Below, in pieces: positions 34,528-41,543 of a DNA stretch of 64,000 bases. The stretch comes from Agarilytica sp033852175 (GTDB taxonomy: Bacteria > Pseudomonadota > Gammaproteobacteria > Pseudomonadales > Cellvibrionaceae). The notes beneath the pieces were generated by a model. The model was not told where the DNA came from. It saw nothing but the letters and a program-made list of their open reading frames with translations, and did no database searches. Both the position numbers and the translations under genes were made by a program. Every line of letters begins with the position of its first letter. The stretch's first letter is position 1. The DNA lies in assembly GCA_033852175.1 (NCBI GenBank), contig JAWSUY010000001.1:434001-498000 (forward strand). Reading direction: 5' to 3'.

Positions 34528-34638
34528 CAAATTTCTCCTGCTGAAACCAAAAGCTACGAGATTTTTGTACTTTTCGTTCCGCTCAAACATAGCACAAAAA
34601 CCGCTCCGCTTTCGTTTCAGAAGCGCAGGGCGTTAGCG
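34522..34638 (+). other. attC site 3 (117 bp)
   Basis: The left core TGCTAAC (34522-34528) and right core GTTAGCG (34632-34638) are near-perfect complements. Outer arms GCTGAAACCAAAAGC and GCTTTCGTTTCAGAAGC pair over about 15 bp, and further inner pairs (TTTTTGT/ACAAAAA) close the hairpin. The site is intact. Confidence 0.92.
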
Positions 34639-34654
34639 TCACAAGGAGTTTAAG

Positions 34655-35143
34655 TTGGAATTTTTTTATAGTAGTTGGATTGGTGGAATACACTCATTTA
34701 CAGCAGTCCTAGCTCTCTTGTTTGGAGCTGTAGTTGTTACATCTAAAAAGGGCACGGGAAAGCATAAAAAAATCGGGTACGCCTATGTAGTTGCCATGGT
34801 AGTCCTAAATATTTCTGCGATTCCTCTGAATGGCTTATTTGGAGGTGCTGGTTGGTTTCACCTATTCATACTCATGAGCTTGCCATACATTTTAATTGGG
34901 CTGTACTTTCCCATATTTAGACGGAGTGATCCAAATTGGAAAATTCGACATCTAGAAATGATGTCTTATAGTTATGTAGGTCTTCTTGCAGCTTTTGTTG
35001 CCGAGCTATTTATTCGAGTTCCGCTATATTCAGGGGTGAACAATCTTAGTATTTATATCATGGGTATTTTTGTCGTGTCAGGAGTTATGGGTGGAATTGG
35101 ATTCGCTATAATACAAAAAACAAAACGTAGTGTTCAGCGCTAA
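34655..35143 (+). CDS. Cassette 4: DUF2306-like membrane protein
   Basis: This 162-residue protein with four or five membrane helices starts at TTG 34655, after ACAAGGAG, 17 nt past the core site. Its pattern (GGIHSFTAVLALLFGAVVVT, then KGTGKHKKIGYAYV and HLEMMSYSYVGLLAAFVAEL) fits DUF2306 proteins, membrane proteins with conserved His and Lys-Gly motifs and no assigned function. The stop TAA again falls in an attC left core (CGCTAAC), but the rest of that attC is missing. Both this and cassette 3 encode membrane proteins with the same leader style ACAAGGAG. Confidence 0.7.
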   Translation: MEFFYSSWIGGIHSFTAVLALLFGAVVVTSKKGTGKHKKIGYAYVVAMVVLNISAIPLNGLFGGAGWFHLFILMSLPYILIGLYFPIFRRSDPNWKIRHLEMMSYSYVGLLAAFVAELFIRVPLYSGVNNLSIYIMGIFVVSGVMGGIGFAIIQKTKRSVQR

Positions 35144-35150
35144 CAAGTAC
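35138..35150 (+). other. Truncated attC site 4 (left end only)
   Basis: CGCTAAC overlaps the cassette 4 stop codon exactly as in sites 1 and 3, followed by AAG. No right core GTTRRRY or pairing arm follows before the next gene, so the array seems broken here by deletion or insertion. Confidence 0.65.
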
Positions 35151-35181
35151 AGTTGCCACGTAGCAAGAGAATCGATTTAGA

Positions 35182-35907
35182 ATGTACACATTTTCTGGTT
35201 TTTTTGTAAAGGGTAAAGTTGTCGAAGTTGAGAAAGACCATTGCATTGTCCGAAGAATTTCAGACCCATTTGTCGGTAGTGGAGTAAATGCACCCGAGCT
35301 GGTTTCATCCCATTTAAGTGAGAAAGAAATACGGTGTCTGGCCGCAGATGTCGGAATTGATAAAACAGATCACTGGATGTGTATTGTCTATACATGCTGG
35401 GCAGGCCGAGTCGACTTAGTATTTGGCTATGTTAATAAACCATCTGAATCATATGGGCCTGTGTCAGGAGAGGAAGAAGATGGGGAGCAGGTTTTGGCTA
35501 ATCTATTTCGAGAATTTGGCTTATCTGAAAAGCACACGGAATCATTTACACCATTTGAACGAGATTTTTGGGGTGAGTACAAGCTTGGCAAGCGGGACAG
35601 CTTCAGACACGGCTCCTCCGCAAAGCCACCCCTTCCAAAGGCGCTAGCCTTCAAAAATAGTAACCCTATGGAAGGCGAAGAAGTAAGTGTGAATAAAATA
35701 CCAGGGCGCATCATTGTCTTGGGTGTAGCATTGTTTATATTTGCATTGCTATTTGGATTTTTGTCTATGATTCCGGAGGTACAGGATTATGAAAAAGCGC
35801 TAATGCAGATCGCCAAATTTTGTTCAATTGGCTCTGGGATTGGATTTGTACTGGGCATTATTACAAATCTTACGGCGAAAAATACACCAGGAGAACGAAG
35901 GAAATGA
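35182..35907 (+). CDS. Hypothetical protein with two C-terminal membrane helices
   Basis: This 241-residue protein begins MYTFSGFFVKGKVVEVEKDH. The first ~165 residues are soluble and acidic; two hydrophobic helices (GRIIVLGVALFIFALLFGFL near 180 and FCSIGSGIGFVLGIITN near 215) end the protein. I do not recognise it. It starts 38 nt after the broken attC, so it may be the material that joined at the array edge. Its stop overlaps a small ATG frame. Ribosome site is weak (AGAGAAT) upstream of the ATG. Confidence 0.65.
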   Translation: MYTFSGFFVKGKVVEVEKDHCIVRRISDPFVGSGVNAPELVSSHLSEKEIRCLAADVGIDKTDHWMCIVYTCWAGRVDLVFGYVNKPSESYGPVSGEEEDGEQVLANLFREFGLSEKHTESFTPFERDFWGEYKLGKRDSFRHGSSAKPPLPKALAFKNSNPMEGEEVSVNKIPGRIIVLGVALFIFALLFGFLSMIPEVQDYEKALMQIAKFCSIGSGIGFVLGIITNLTAKNTPGERRK

Positions 35908-36032
35908 ATTTAAAAATCAAGAGGTCAAGGCAATTGAAGTTGGTGTTTGATATCGTTCAAAAAACTAAAATCGATTACTCTGACCCTTTGATTCGCGGCC
36001 TTACAAATCGTAGGAGAGAAGATGTCTATTGA
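35904..36032 (+). CDS. Small basic hypothetical protein, 42 residues
   Basis: The frame MNLKIKRSRQLKLVFDIVQK continues to TKIDYSDPLIRGLTNRRRED and ends VY. AGGAGAACGAAGGAA lies before the ATG, which overlaps the previous stop (AATGA), and its own end overlaps the thioesterase start. The continuous coupling suggests real translation, but the peptide is very basic and unknown. It could also be only a leader between two genes. Confidence 0.4.
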   Translation: MNLKIKRSRQLKLVFDIVQKTKIDYSDPLIRGLTNRRREDVY

Positions 36033-36465
36033 GAAAATGAATGGCCTGGAAGTGATGCAGGGAATTGTGAATGGTGACATTCCTCACCCTAAAATGGCAG
36101 AAACGATCCCAATGAAAGTTCTTTCAGCAAGCGAAGGCCGTGTTATGTTTGAAGTAATTGCAGATGACAGGCATACAAATCCTCTCGGGGGTATTCATGG
36201 AGGATTCGCTGCTACCGTTATGGATTCAGTTACGGGGTGTGCCGTTCATACCATGCTTAGTGCCGGTCAAGGATATGGAACAATAGAGCTCAATGTAAAG
36301 ATGCTAAAGCCTGTTCCTAAGGATACAATCTTGAAAGCCGAAGGCTCTGTAATCAGCATGTCAAAATCACTTGGCGTTTCTGAGGGGAGGCTAACTGACG
36401 ATAATGGTAAGGTATTGGCATATGCCTCCGCAACCTGCATGTTAATGGGGCCGCGAAATTTATAA
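36022..36465 (+). CDS. PaaI-family hotdog thioesterase
   Basis: This 147-residue protein begins MSIEKMNGLEVMQGIVNGDI. The central HTNPLGGIHGGFAATVMDSV carries the HGG and catalytic Asp/Glu context of PaaI-type hotdog thioesterases, followed by the typical strand ELNVKMLKPVPKDTILKAEG. These cytoplasmic enzymes hydrolyse acyl-CoA or aryl-CoA thioesters. GGAGAGAAG precedes the ATG. There are no degradation-pathway genes nearby, so the substrate is unknown. Length is usual. Confidence 0.88.
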   Translation: MSIEKMNGLEVMQGIVNGDIPHPKMAETIPMKVLSASEGRVMFEVIADDRHTNPLGGIHGGFAATVMDSVTGCAVHTMLSAGQGYGTIELNVKMLKPVPKDTILKAEGSVISMSKSLGVSEGRLTDDNGKVLAYASATCMLMGPRNL

Positions 36466-36510
36466 AAAGACAGTGCAATTTATCACGTAGTTGATGACGG
36501 CGTTAATAAC

Positions 36511-36888
36511 ATGAAAGAAATCATGAAATATTTAATTACTATTGCTATCTTGCTTATTATTTTTTCGTGTTCAAATCAAGATACCAAAAAGAATATTAGC
36601 AAGAACAAGAATGACTCACTGCTGGCTGGCGAAATCGTCGATATAGATGAGAAAAAGGTGGTGCTATCTGAAAAAAATGAACAGTACTGTATTGTTGGCT
36701 ACACCGTAACGAAAGAGGGCTTTACCAAAGATGTTAAAACGGTAGATTGTCCGAGTGATATTTTTATATCAGCATCTATCAATGCTGCTAAAAAATTCAA
36801 ATTCAAACCAAAAAAAGTTGACGGCGAAGCAGTTGAAGTAAAAGGTGTAACTAATAGGTTTACTTTTACCGTACAAGAAGACAACTAA
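36511..36888 (+). CDS. Lipoprotein with TonB-like C-terminal domain
   Basis: This 125-residue exported protein has a membrane segment and a lipobox-like IFSC at about 18-21. The C-terminal part (YTVTKEGFTKDVKTVDCPSD, SINAAKKFKFKPKKVDGEAV) fits the short TonB C-terminal repeat with strand-helix-strand layout. Instead of an energy transducer, it is a small membrane-bound lipoprotein; such orphans are common and of unknown role. The start may be ATG 36511 or the Met five codons in, whose signal is cleaner. Confidence 0.65.
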   Translation: MKEIMKYLITIAILLIIFSCSNQDTKKNISKNKNDSLLAGEIVDIDEKKVVLSEKNEQYCIVGYTVTKEGFTKDVKTVDCPSDIFISASINAAKKFKFKPKKVDGEAVEVKGVTNRFTFTVQEDN

Positions 36889-36906
36889 CCAGTATGTTTT
36901 TCGGAC

Positions 36907-36939
36907 ACTTTTAAGTTGCTTAAAGAAAAACAACTTAAA
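36907..36939. other. Hairpin between two accessory genes
   Basis: ACTTTTAAGTTG and CAACTTAAAG pair around an A-rich loop. There is no strong T-run, so it is at best a weak terminator. It follows the preceding lipoprotein gene by 18 nt. Confidence 0.4.
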
Positions 36940-36977
36940 GACCGCTGTAAATACAGACGCTAAATCCAAGGAACCTC

Positions 36978-37484
36978 ATGAAAGCACATCACTACCTAAG
37001 TATTATTGTAAGACTATTTTCAGTTTTTTTATTTCTATACGCGCTGGGTCAAACTGGTTTAATTGTCGAAGCCGCGTTACACGGGACTATCAAGGGCATT
37101 GTTGTTTCAGCTTGGCTACCTGCTTTTTTAAGTATTCCTTGGTTGGTGGTCTCTGCGATACTCTGGTTTTTTCCTATGTCGATCGCAAAAAAAATAGTGC
37201 CTCTAGAAAGCGACACAACGCCATCAAACTTGTCTCCAATATCAATTTTGGCTGTTCTTCTGACGGCCATGAGCGTGTACTTTTTATACTACGCAGTAGT
37301 TGATACGTTATATTGGATTACGTTCTGGAATATGCTGCAACATTCCAGTAATGGAGGGTATCCCATTGAGCTGAACCCTGAGAACAAGGCAACTATGTAC
37401 TCTAACGCTCTGGAACTTTTCTCTGCGTTGGTTATATTGTTCAATTCAAAAAGGATTGCGGCGAGGCTTCATTCTGTTGGATGA
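36978..37484 (+). CDS. Hypothetical four-helix membrane protein, 168 residues
   Basis: MKAHHYLSIIVRLFSVFLFL begins a protein with about four membrane segments (near 8-30, 38-62, 88-112 and 145-160). CCAAGGAACCTC lies before the ATG, which supports translation. I do not recognise the family; it carries no catalytic motif visible by eye. It may be the content of a further cassette, because a degenerate attC-like site follows at 37512. Confidence 0.68.
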   Translation: MKAHHYLSIIVRLFSVFLFLYALGQTGLIVEAALHGTIKGIVVSAWLPAFLSIPWLVVSAILWFFPMSIAKKIVPLESDTTPSNLSPISILAVLLTAMSVYFLYYAVVDTLYWITFWNMLQHSSNGGYPIELNPENKATMYSNALELFSALVILFNSKRIAARLHSVG

Positions 37485-37511
37485 TGAGTCTTTGATAATG
37501 CGCGAAAGCAC

Positions 37512-37555
37512 CATACAACAACCTGCATTTGACTCGCTGCCGCTCAGCGTTATGT
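37512..37555 (+). other. Possible degenerate attC-like site
   Basis: CATACAAC (37512-37519) faces GTTATGT (37549-37555) across a short GC-rich stretch. The pairing is weak and the length is under the usual minimum of about 57 bp, so this is only a candidate relic. Confidence 0.3.
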
Positions 37556-37594
37556 TCTCCTTAGACTTTACGTTGTTGAGAGGGAAATCTACCT

Positions 37595-37984
37595 TTGATT
37601 TGGTCTAGTAGCTTTAAGCAGTTTTTTATGGGGCTTGGCGTAGCTTGTCTGATGATATCCTTTGGTATCTATTTACTAGACCCAAACGATCGTGGAATTA
37701 CGCCAAGCTCCGGGGAATTTTCTCAAAGTGAAGCAGCACTTATAATGGCTGTAATGGGGCTGCTCCTAATTTTTATTTACTACATTGGAGCGTGGGTGCT
37801 TAAGTCTAACTACCGTGAAGAAAATTCGAGAGACAGGTCTGGCGACAACTGGTGTGTCAAAACACTACACGTGCGTCTTAGATCAGCCACTGCGTGGCTT
37901 GAAGGTTTTTCACGGCGCGTGCTTTGCGCTGAACCACAGCCCCTTAACACTGCTTTTAACATGCATATAACACCCAGTCTTTGA
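37595..37984 (+). CDS. Hypothetical small membrane protein with possibly foreign C-terminus
   Basis: This 129-residue frame starts at TTG 37595 after GAGAGGGAAA. Two helices (FFMGLGVACLMISFGIYLL and ALIMAVMGLLLIFIYYIGAW) form a clear membrane protein up to about residue 72. The remaining tail (SGDNWCVKTLHVRLRSATAW ...) has a different, GC-richer composition, as if the gene ran into unrelated sequence after a deletion. Its natural end is therefore uncertain. Family unknown. Confidence 0.45.
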   Translation: MIWSSSFKQFFMGLGVACLMISFGIYLLDPNDRGITPSSGEFSQSEAALIMAVMGLLLIFIYYIGAWVLKSNYREENSRDRSGDNWCVKTLHVRLRSATAWLEGFSRRVLCAEPQPLNTAFNMHITPSL

Positions 37985-38249
37985 AAATTTTTGAGTAATG
38001 AATTACAGATCCAACACTTTTACGAAATTTTCTACTTTTAATTCGAAGGTGTACTATTTTGAGACATAATCAAGAAAATAATAGCGATAAATCCGGTATG
38101 ATTAGCTTGGATTGTTACAAATACTACTTGCTATAGGGATATTTCTTTGTAGATATCAACGTCTGTAGGCCGCAAAGGAAAACCGCCTGACAATATACTG
38201 AGCTAGTAGTGTTTGAACAAATTTAATGGGAAATTTAAGGAAGATCAGT

Positions 38250-38588
38250 ATGTATTATAATTGCCAGATAAACAGTAGTAAGCCCGTCGACGTAGAATCT
38301 GTTATGTCTTTTTTTGAATCAAAATTTCAGGGTAAATACGAAGTCGAAAAAGCTTTGGCTCCGGGGCGCGACTTTGTACTTAAAAAAAGCGGTCTCATTG
38401 GTATATTCCTATCGGTTAAGCCTAATGATAAAGGCGCGGTGCTAAAGTTCAATGCTTGCCCACCCTCGATGTTATGGCGATTACTTGGCTTTGTTACTAT
38501 GTTGATATGCCTAATGAAAAGCGGGCCTATTGTGGATGACATTAAGGCGCTAGCGGCATATACGAAGGACATGTCTGCGGAGTCCTAA
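38250..38588 (+). CDS. Hypothetical protein, 112 residues
   Basis: The ATG at 38250 is preferred over one 24 nt upstream, because AAGGAAGATC lies just before it. MYYNCQINSSKPVDVESVMS starts a small soluble region, followed by one hydrophobic patch (SMLWRLLGFVTMLICLM). I do not recognise the family. It is surrounded by 260 and 215 nt of non-coding sequence. Confidence 0.58.
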   Translation: MYYNCQINSSKPVDVESVMSFFESKFQGKYEVEKALAPGRDFVLKKSGLIGIFLSVKPNDKGAVLKFNACPPSMLWRLLGFVTMLICLMKSGPIVDDIKALAAYTKDMSAES

Positions 38589-38759
38589 GAATTAATTTAC
38601 CCCGTATATATGATGGTTGCAGGTCTTGCGTTTTCTCCCGAGCATAAAATGATGCCATTACGCCAAGTTTAGGTCGACGAATATGTTGTTGTGTCTTACT
38701 GAGGGGGTCAACCTATTGCAAAGGAAAATTTCAAAGTCCTAGCCACTGCCTTCCACATT

Positions 38760-38786
38760 GCAATCCCTTGATTCTCAAGGGATTGC
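38760..38786. repeat. Perfect 12-bp inverted repeat
   Basis: GCAATCCCTTGA-TTC-TCAAGGGATTGC is a perfect stem with a 3-nt loop, located just before the next lipoprotein gene. There is no T-run, so it suggests an operator or RNA structure controlling the gene rather than a terminator. Confidence 0.75.
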
Positions 38787-38803
38787 TCTCGGATGAAAAC
38801 CAC

Positions 38804-39277
38804 TTGATCAAAATAATTAGCGTATTAATTCTCTCCACGCTCTTGGTGGGCTGCCCAAATACAGACGCCAGGGTCAAGAACCCTACACCGAAAGATATTG
38901 AAGGTGTTTGGGAGGCTTTATATGACAATAGTACAATTCCATACCTGTTATTGCGGATGGACGACAAAGGAATAGGAAAGGTGATTGGCGCAGGCGACGA
39001 AGGTGCCGGAAAGATATTTGACTTACACTCGTTTGAGACTCTTCAGAAGTCCTTCTTCATTATCGCTGAGCTAGCTACTGACGAAGAGGACGCTGATGAT
39101 GAGGTAATGAAATTCGAGGGTACACTATCCGATGGGTTGCTATGCTTTGCATCAATAAACCCAGACGAAGAAGCAGAAACGCCGGATGCGGAACTTAATA
39201 TCTGTTTTGCCCGATTTAAAAAACTGGCAGAATACAGGAAGTCGGCACTGGCGATAGGGGATGAGCTATTGCTCTAA
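38804..39277 (+). CDS. Hypothetical lipoprotein, 157 residues
   Basis: Reading from the TTG at 38804 gives a compact signal peptide MIKIISVLILSTLLVGC with a perfect lipobox (LVGC), followed by PNTDARVKNPTPKDIEGVWE and a likely beta-rich acidic domain. The longer frame from 38768 starts inside the 12-bp inverted repeat and would add twelve residues before the signal, so I prefer TTG 38804. The segment IEGVWEALYDNSTIPYLLLR resembles small lipocalin-like or META-like domains, but I would not name it. No partner is visible. Confidence 0.6.
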   Translation: MIKIISVLILSTLLVGCPNTDARVKNPTPKDIEGVWEALYDNSTIPYLLLRMDDKGIGKVIGAGDEGAGKIFDLHSFETLQKSFFIIAELATDEEDADDEVMKFEGTLSDGLLCFASINPDEEAETPDAELNICFARFKKLAEYRKSALAIGDELLL

Positions 39278-39308
39278 ATTTTCAATCAAGCGCAGCAATC
39301 ATTGAAAA

Positions 39309-39896
39309 ATGGAATATACGATGAACGACGATATTATTGATTACCCTGCAGCATTTCATGACATCTCCACAGAAACTAAGACTATGGATTTCCATCAAGT
39401 TTCGGATGGAAAGCTAGGCTCGCTGCTGTCGACGCTTTGCGCGAGCAAACAAAAAGGGACTTTCCTAGAGTTGGGAACTGGGAGTGGGCTATCAACATCT
39501 TGGATGTTGTCAGGGATGTGCCAGTCATCATCTCTTGTAACCGTGGATGACGACGTGTCACTTGTGGCTATTGCCAAGAATTTTCTGGGGCATGACAAGC
39601 GAGTGCGATTTGTTGTTGATCAGGGCGAAGCGCTTATTGATACACTGGAGCCTGAGTCATTTGATCTAATATTCGCCGACACATGGCCCGGAAAGTACTT
39701 TCATCTAGAAGAAACTTTAGATCTACTCAAAACTGGGGGAATGTACATTATCGATGATATGCTACCCCAAGAAAACTGGCCGGAAGGGCATGAAAATAAA
39801 GCCGCTACGTTAGTGAGTGCTCTATCGCGGAAAGAGAACTTTACGATGACCAAATTGAATTGGTCTACCGGCATTGTTATTTGCACGAAAAAATAA
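39309..39896 (+). CDS. Class I SAM-dependent methyltransferase (O-methyltransferase-like)
   Basis: This 195-residue protein has SAM motif I FLELGTGSGLSTSWML (near 52-67), an acidic loop VTVDDD (near 77) ending motif II, and FDLIFADTWPGKY (near 118) followed by GGMYIIDDMLPQ. The layout fits small catechol-type or caffeoyl-CoA-type O-methyltransferases, though the substrate is not visible. The start is ATG 39309 or the ATG four codons later. Single gene in the accessory region. Confidence 0.8.
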   Translation: MEYTMNDDIIDYPAAFHDISTETKTMDFHQVSDGKLGSLLSTLCASKQKGTFLELGTGSGLSTSWMLSGMCQSSSLVTVDDDVSLVAIAKNFLGHDKRVRFVVDQGEALIDTLEPESFDLIFADTWPGKYFHLEETLDLLKTGGMYIIDDMLPQENWPEGHENKAATLVSALSRKENFTMTKLNWSTGIVICTKK

Positions 39897-39993
39897 TGTG
39901 TATTTGATGAAGATGAATGAATCAGATCGCGCTTTCGGTAAAATCATTACCGATTCTAGCGTGATGCATTTTTAGTTTTGGAGGTTGTACAAC

Positions 39994-40404
39994 GTGGAAA
40001 GAAAAGCTAGATGTTCATGTGGCCAGTTACGCATTACCGTGAAGGGCGATCCACAAGTAGTCGTCGTATGTCATTGCACTAGATGCCAAATACGAACGGG
40101 GTCGGTGTTTGGCGTTTCTTCGTATTTTGGAGATGACACTGTAGTTTCGATTGAAGGTAACTCTAAGACGCTTGAACGTACGAATGATGCCGGCCGAAAA
40201 TCGAAACGAGATTTTTGCCCTGATTGCGGCACTACTGTTTTTTGGAAGACGTATTCGTTTCCAGAAAGTACGGGTATTGCTGTCGGTTGTTTTGCAGATC
40301 CTACGTTTCCGGCGCCGAAAGCTTCGGTGTGGAATTCATCAAAGCATGATTGGGTTAATTTACCTGAAGATATGCCGTGCTCTGATACGCAAGAATTTGG
40401 TTAG
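39994..40404 (+). CDS. GFA-family zinc-binding protein
   Basis: This 136-residue protein shows the zinc ligands of the GFA/centromere protein V fold: C-x-C-G (RCSCGQ), C-H-C-x-x-C (CHCTRC) and C-P-D-C-G-T (CPDCGT). Despite the historical name glutathione-dependent formaldehyde-activating enzyme, most members are of unknown function. I place the start at GTG 39994 (MERKARCSCGQLRITV), nine nt after GGAGG; the longer frame would begin within that ribosome site. It is single and not near a formaldehyde pathway. Confidence 0.85.
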   Translation: MERKARCSCGQLRITVKGDPQVVVVCHCTRCQIRTGSVFGVSSYFGDDTVVSIEGNSKTLERTNDAGRKSKRDFCPDCGTTVFWKTYSFPESTGIAVGCFADPTFPAPKASVWNSSKHDWVNLPEDMPCSDTQEFG

Positions 40405-40469
40405 TTACATTCTCGGCTTGGTAAGGGCGTTCACCCTCTTAAAGATGGTTATTACAACAAGGAAAAATT

Positions 40470-40925
40470 ATGGCCAGACAAAATGATAGCGTTGTTTGGA
40501 TTCTATTCGCTTATTTATTTAGCTTCTCGTCTTTAGCCGCAGCATATTTTGTTGCGAATGAGATGATCGACCCTAGCAACCTCAATGCGGGCCTTGGCGA
40601 TAATAAACTTGAGCGAATTACTGAGTCAGTAAGGAAGTATAGAGCGGTCATAACAATCGGCACTATTTTCACTGTCCTTTCTTGGTTTGTCATCGCCATT
40701 CAGACATTTCGTCTAGCCGCGCACGGAAAAGTGTACTTTATTTCCTCTTATATTTGGGGCGGTATTTATGTCTTACTGTCACCGAGCATAATCATTTTCG
40801 TTGGTCCAGTCTTAATCATGATAAGTTTAAACCGCCAGAAGATTTTACACCCTGAACAGTTTGAAGAGCCGGATATATCACCGGCTGATCGAGTCAAAGC
40901 ATCAAGCAGTGAAAATAGTGTATGA
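40470..40925 (+). CDS. Hypothetical three-helix membrane protein, 151 residues
   Basis: MARQNDSVVWILFAYLFSFS begins a protein with three membrane helices (about 8-28, 58-80 and 92-115) and a charged C-terminal tail (EPDISPADRVKASSSENSV). ACAACAAGGAAAAATT precedes the ATG, which resembles the leaders of the cassette genes. No family recognised, and no attC was found around it. Confidence 0.65.
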   Translation: MARQNDSVVWILFAYLFSFSSLAAAYFVANEMIDPSNLNAGLGDNKLERITESVRKYRAVITIGTIFTVLSWFVIAIQTFRLAAHGKVYFISSYIWGGIYVLLSPSIIIFVGPVLIMISLNRQKILHPEQFEEPDISPADRVKASSSENSV

Positions 40926-41000
40926 ATATATCGGCTCTAGTAATCCATCGAATTAAAACTTAATCTGAACAAATAATTAATTCCACTCAAAGAGAATCAT

Positions 41001-41273
41001 ATGAATATAAAAACAATAGCCATCCCAGCCATTAGTACGTTGATGCTCTCTCTTTCTTGTGTCGTATTTTCACACGAGCATGAACACGAAAAGTCCGAGA
41101 AACCAGACGGAAAACAGAATTACACGATGTGTGCAGCCATTAGGATGAAAGAAGTCAACCTTGGTCATATTATTAAGAACCCAGACAAGTATTCAACTCA
41201 CATCCCTGAAGGTTGGTCGGTAGTAAGTGGGACTGGGGGAGACGGTCACCCTAAGTTATTGATTTGTCGATAA
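41001..41273 (+). CDS. Small exported His/Glu-rich protein, 90 residues
   Basis: A signal peptide (MNIKTIAIPAISTLMLSLSC then VVFS) precedes HEHEHEKSEKPDGKQN, a run of alternating His and Glu that could bind metal. The mature part has two further cysteines (TMCAAIR, LLICR) and may form a disulfide in the periplasm. AAGAGAATC is before the ATG. Unknown family; a metal-related role is only suggested by the His run. Confidence 0.6.
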   Translation: MNIKTIAIPAISTLMLSLSCVVFSHEHEHEKSEKPDGKQNYTMCAAIRMKEVNLGHIIKNPDKYSTHIPEGWSVVSGTGGDGHPKLLICR

Positions 41274-41543
41274 GACTCATGCCTATACCCAACATTTAGT
41301 CTCTGGCGGTGAAAGTGGGCGTAATTTGTCCACTACATAGCTTCCTTTTTTGTTCATTCCATCGATTAGTCCACAGACTGCCCAGCGCCTACGCTTAGTA
41401 TTGAACAACCTGCTTATGCCAGATACCCAATAGTAACGTGGCTTTCTTTTTGCGCTTGTGCTTTTGATGTAGTATCGGCGCTTCAGTTTGAGTCCTTTCT
41501 GTTTTTACGAAGCAAATCTATTTTTGAATATGAGTTCAGTTGC

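Noticed and set aside
32468..35150. Integrase gene in or near the cassette array
   Set aside because: No tyrosine recombinase motifs (R..HxxR..Y) were found on either strand from 30.8 to 41.5 kb.
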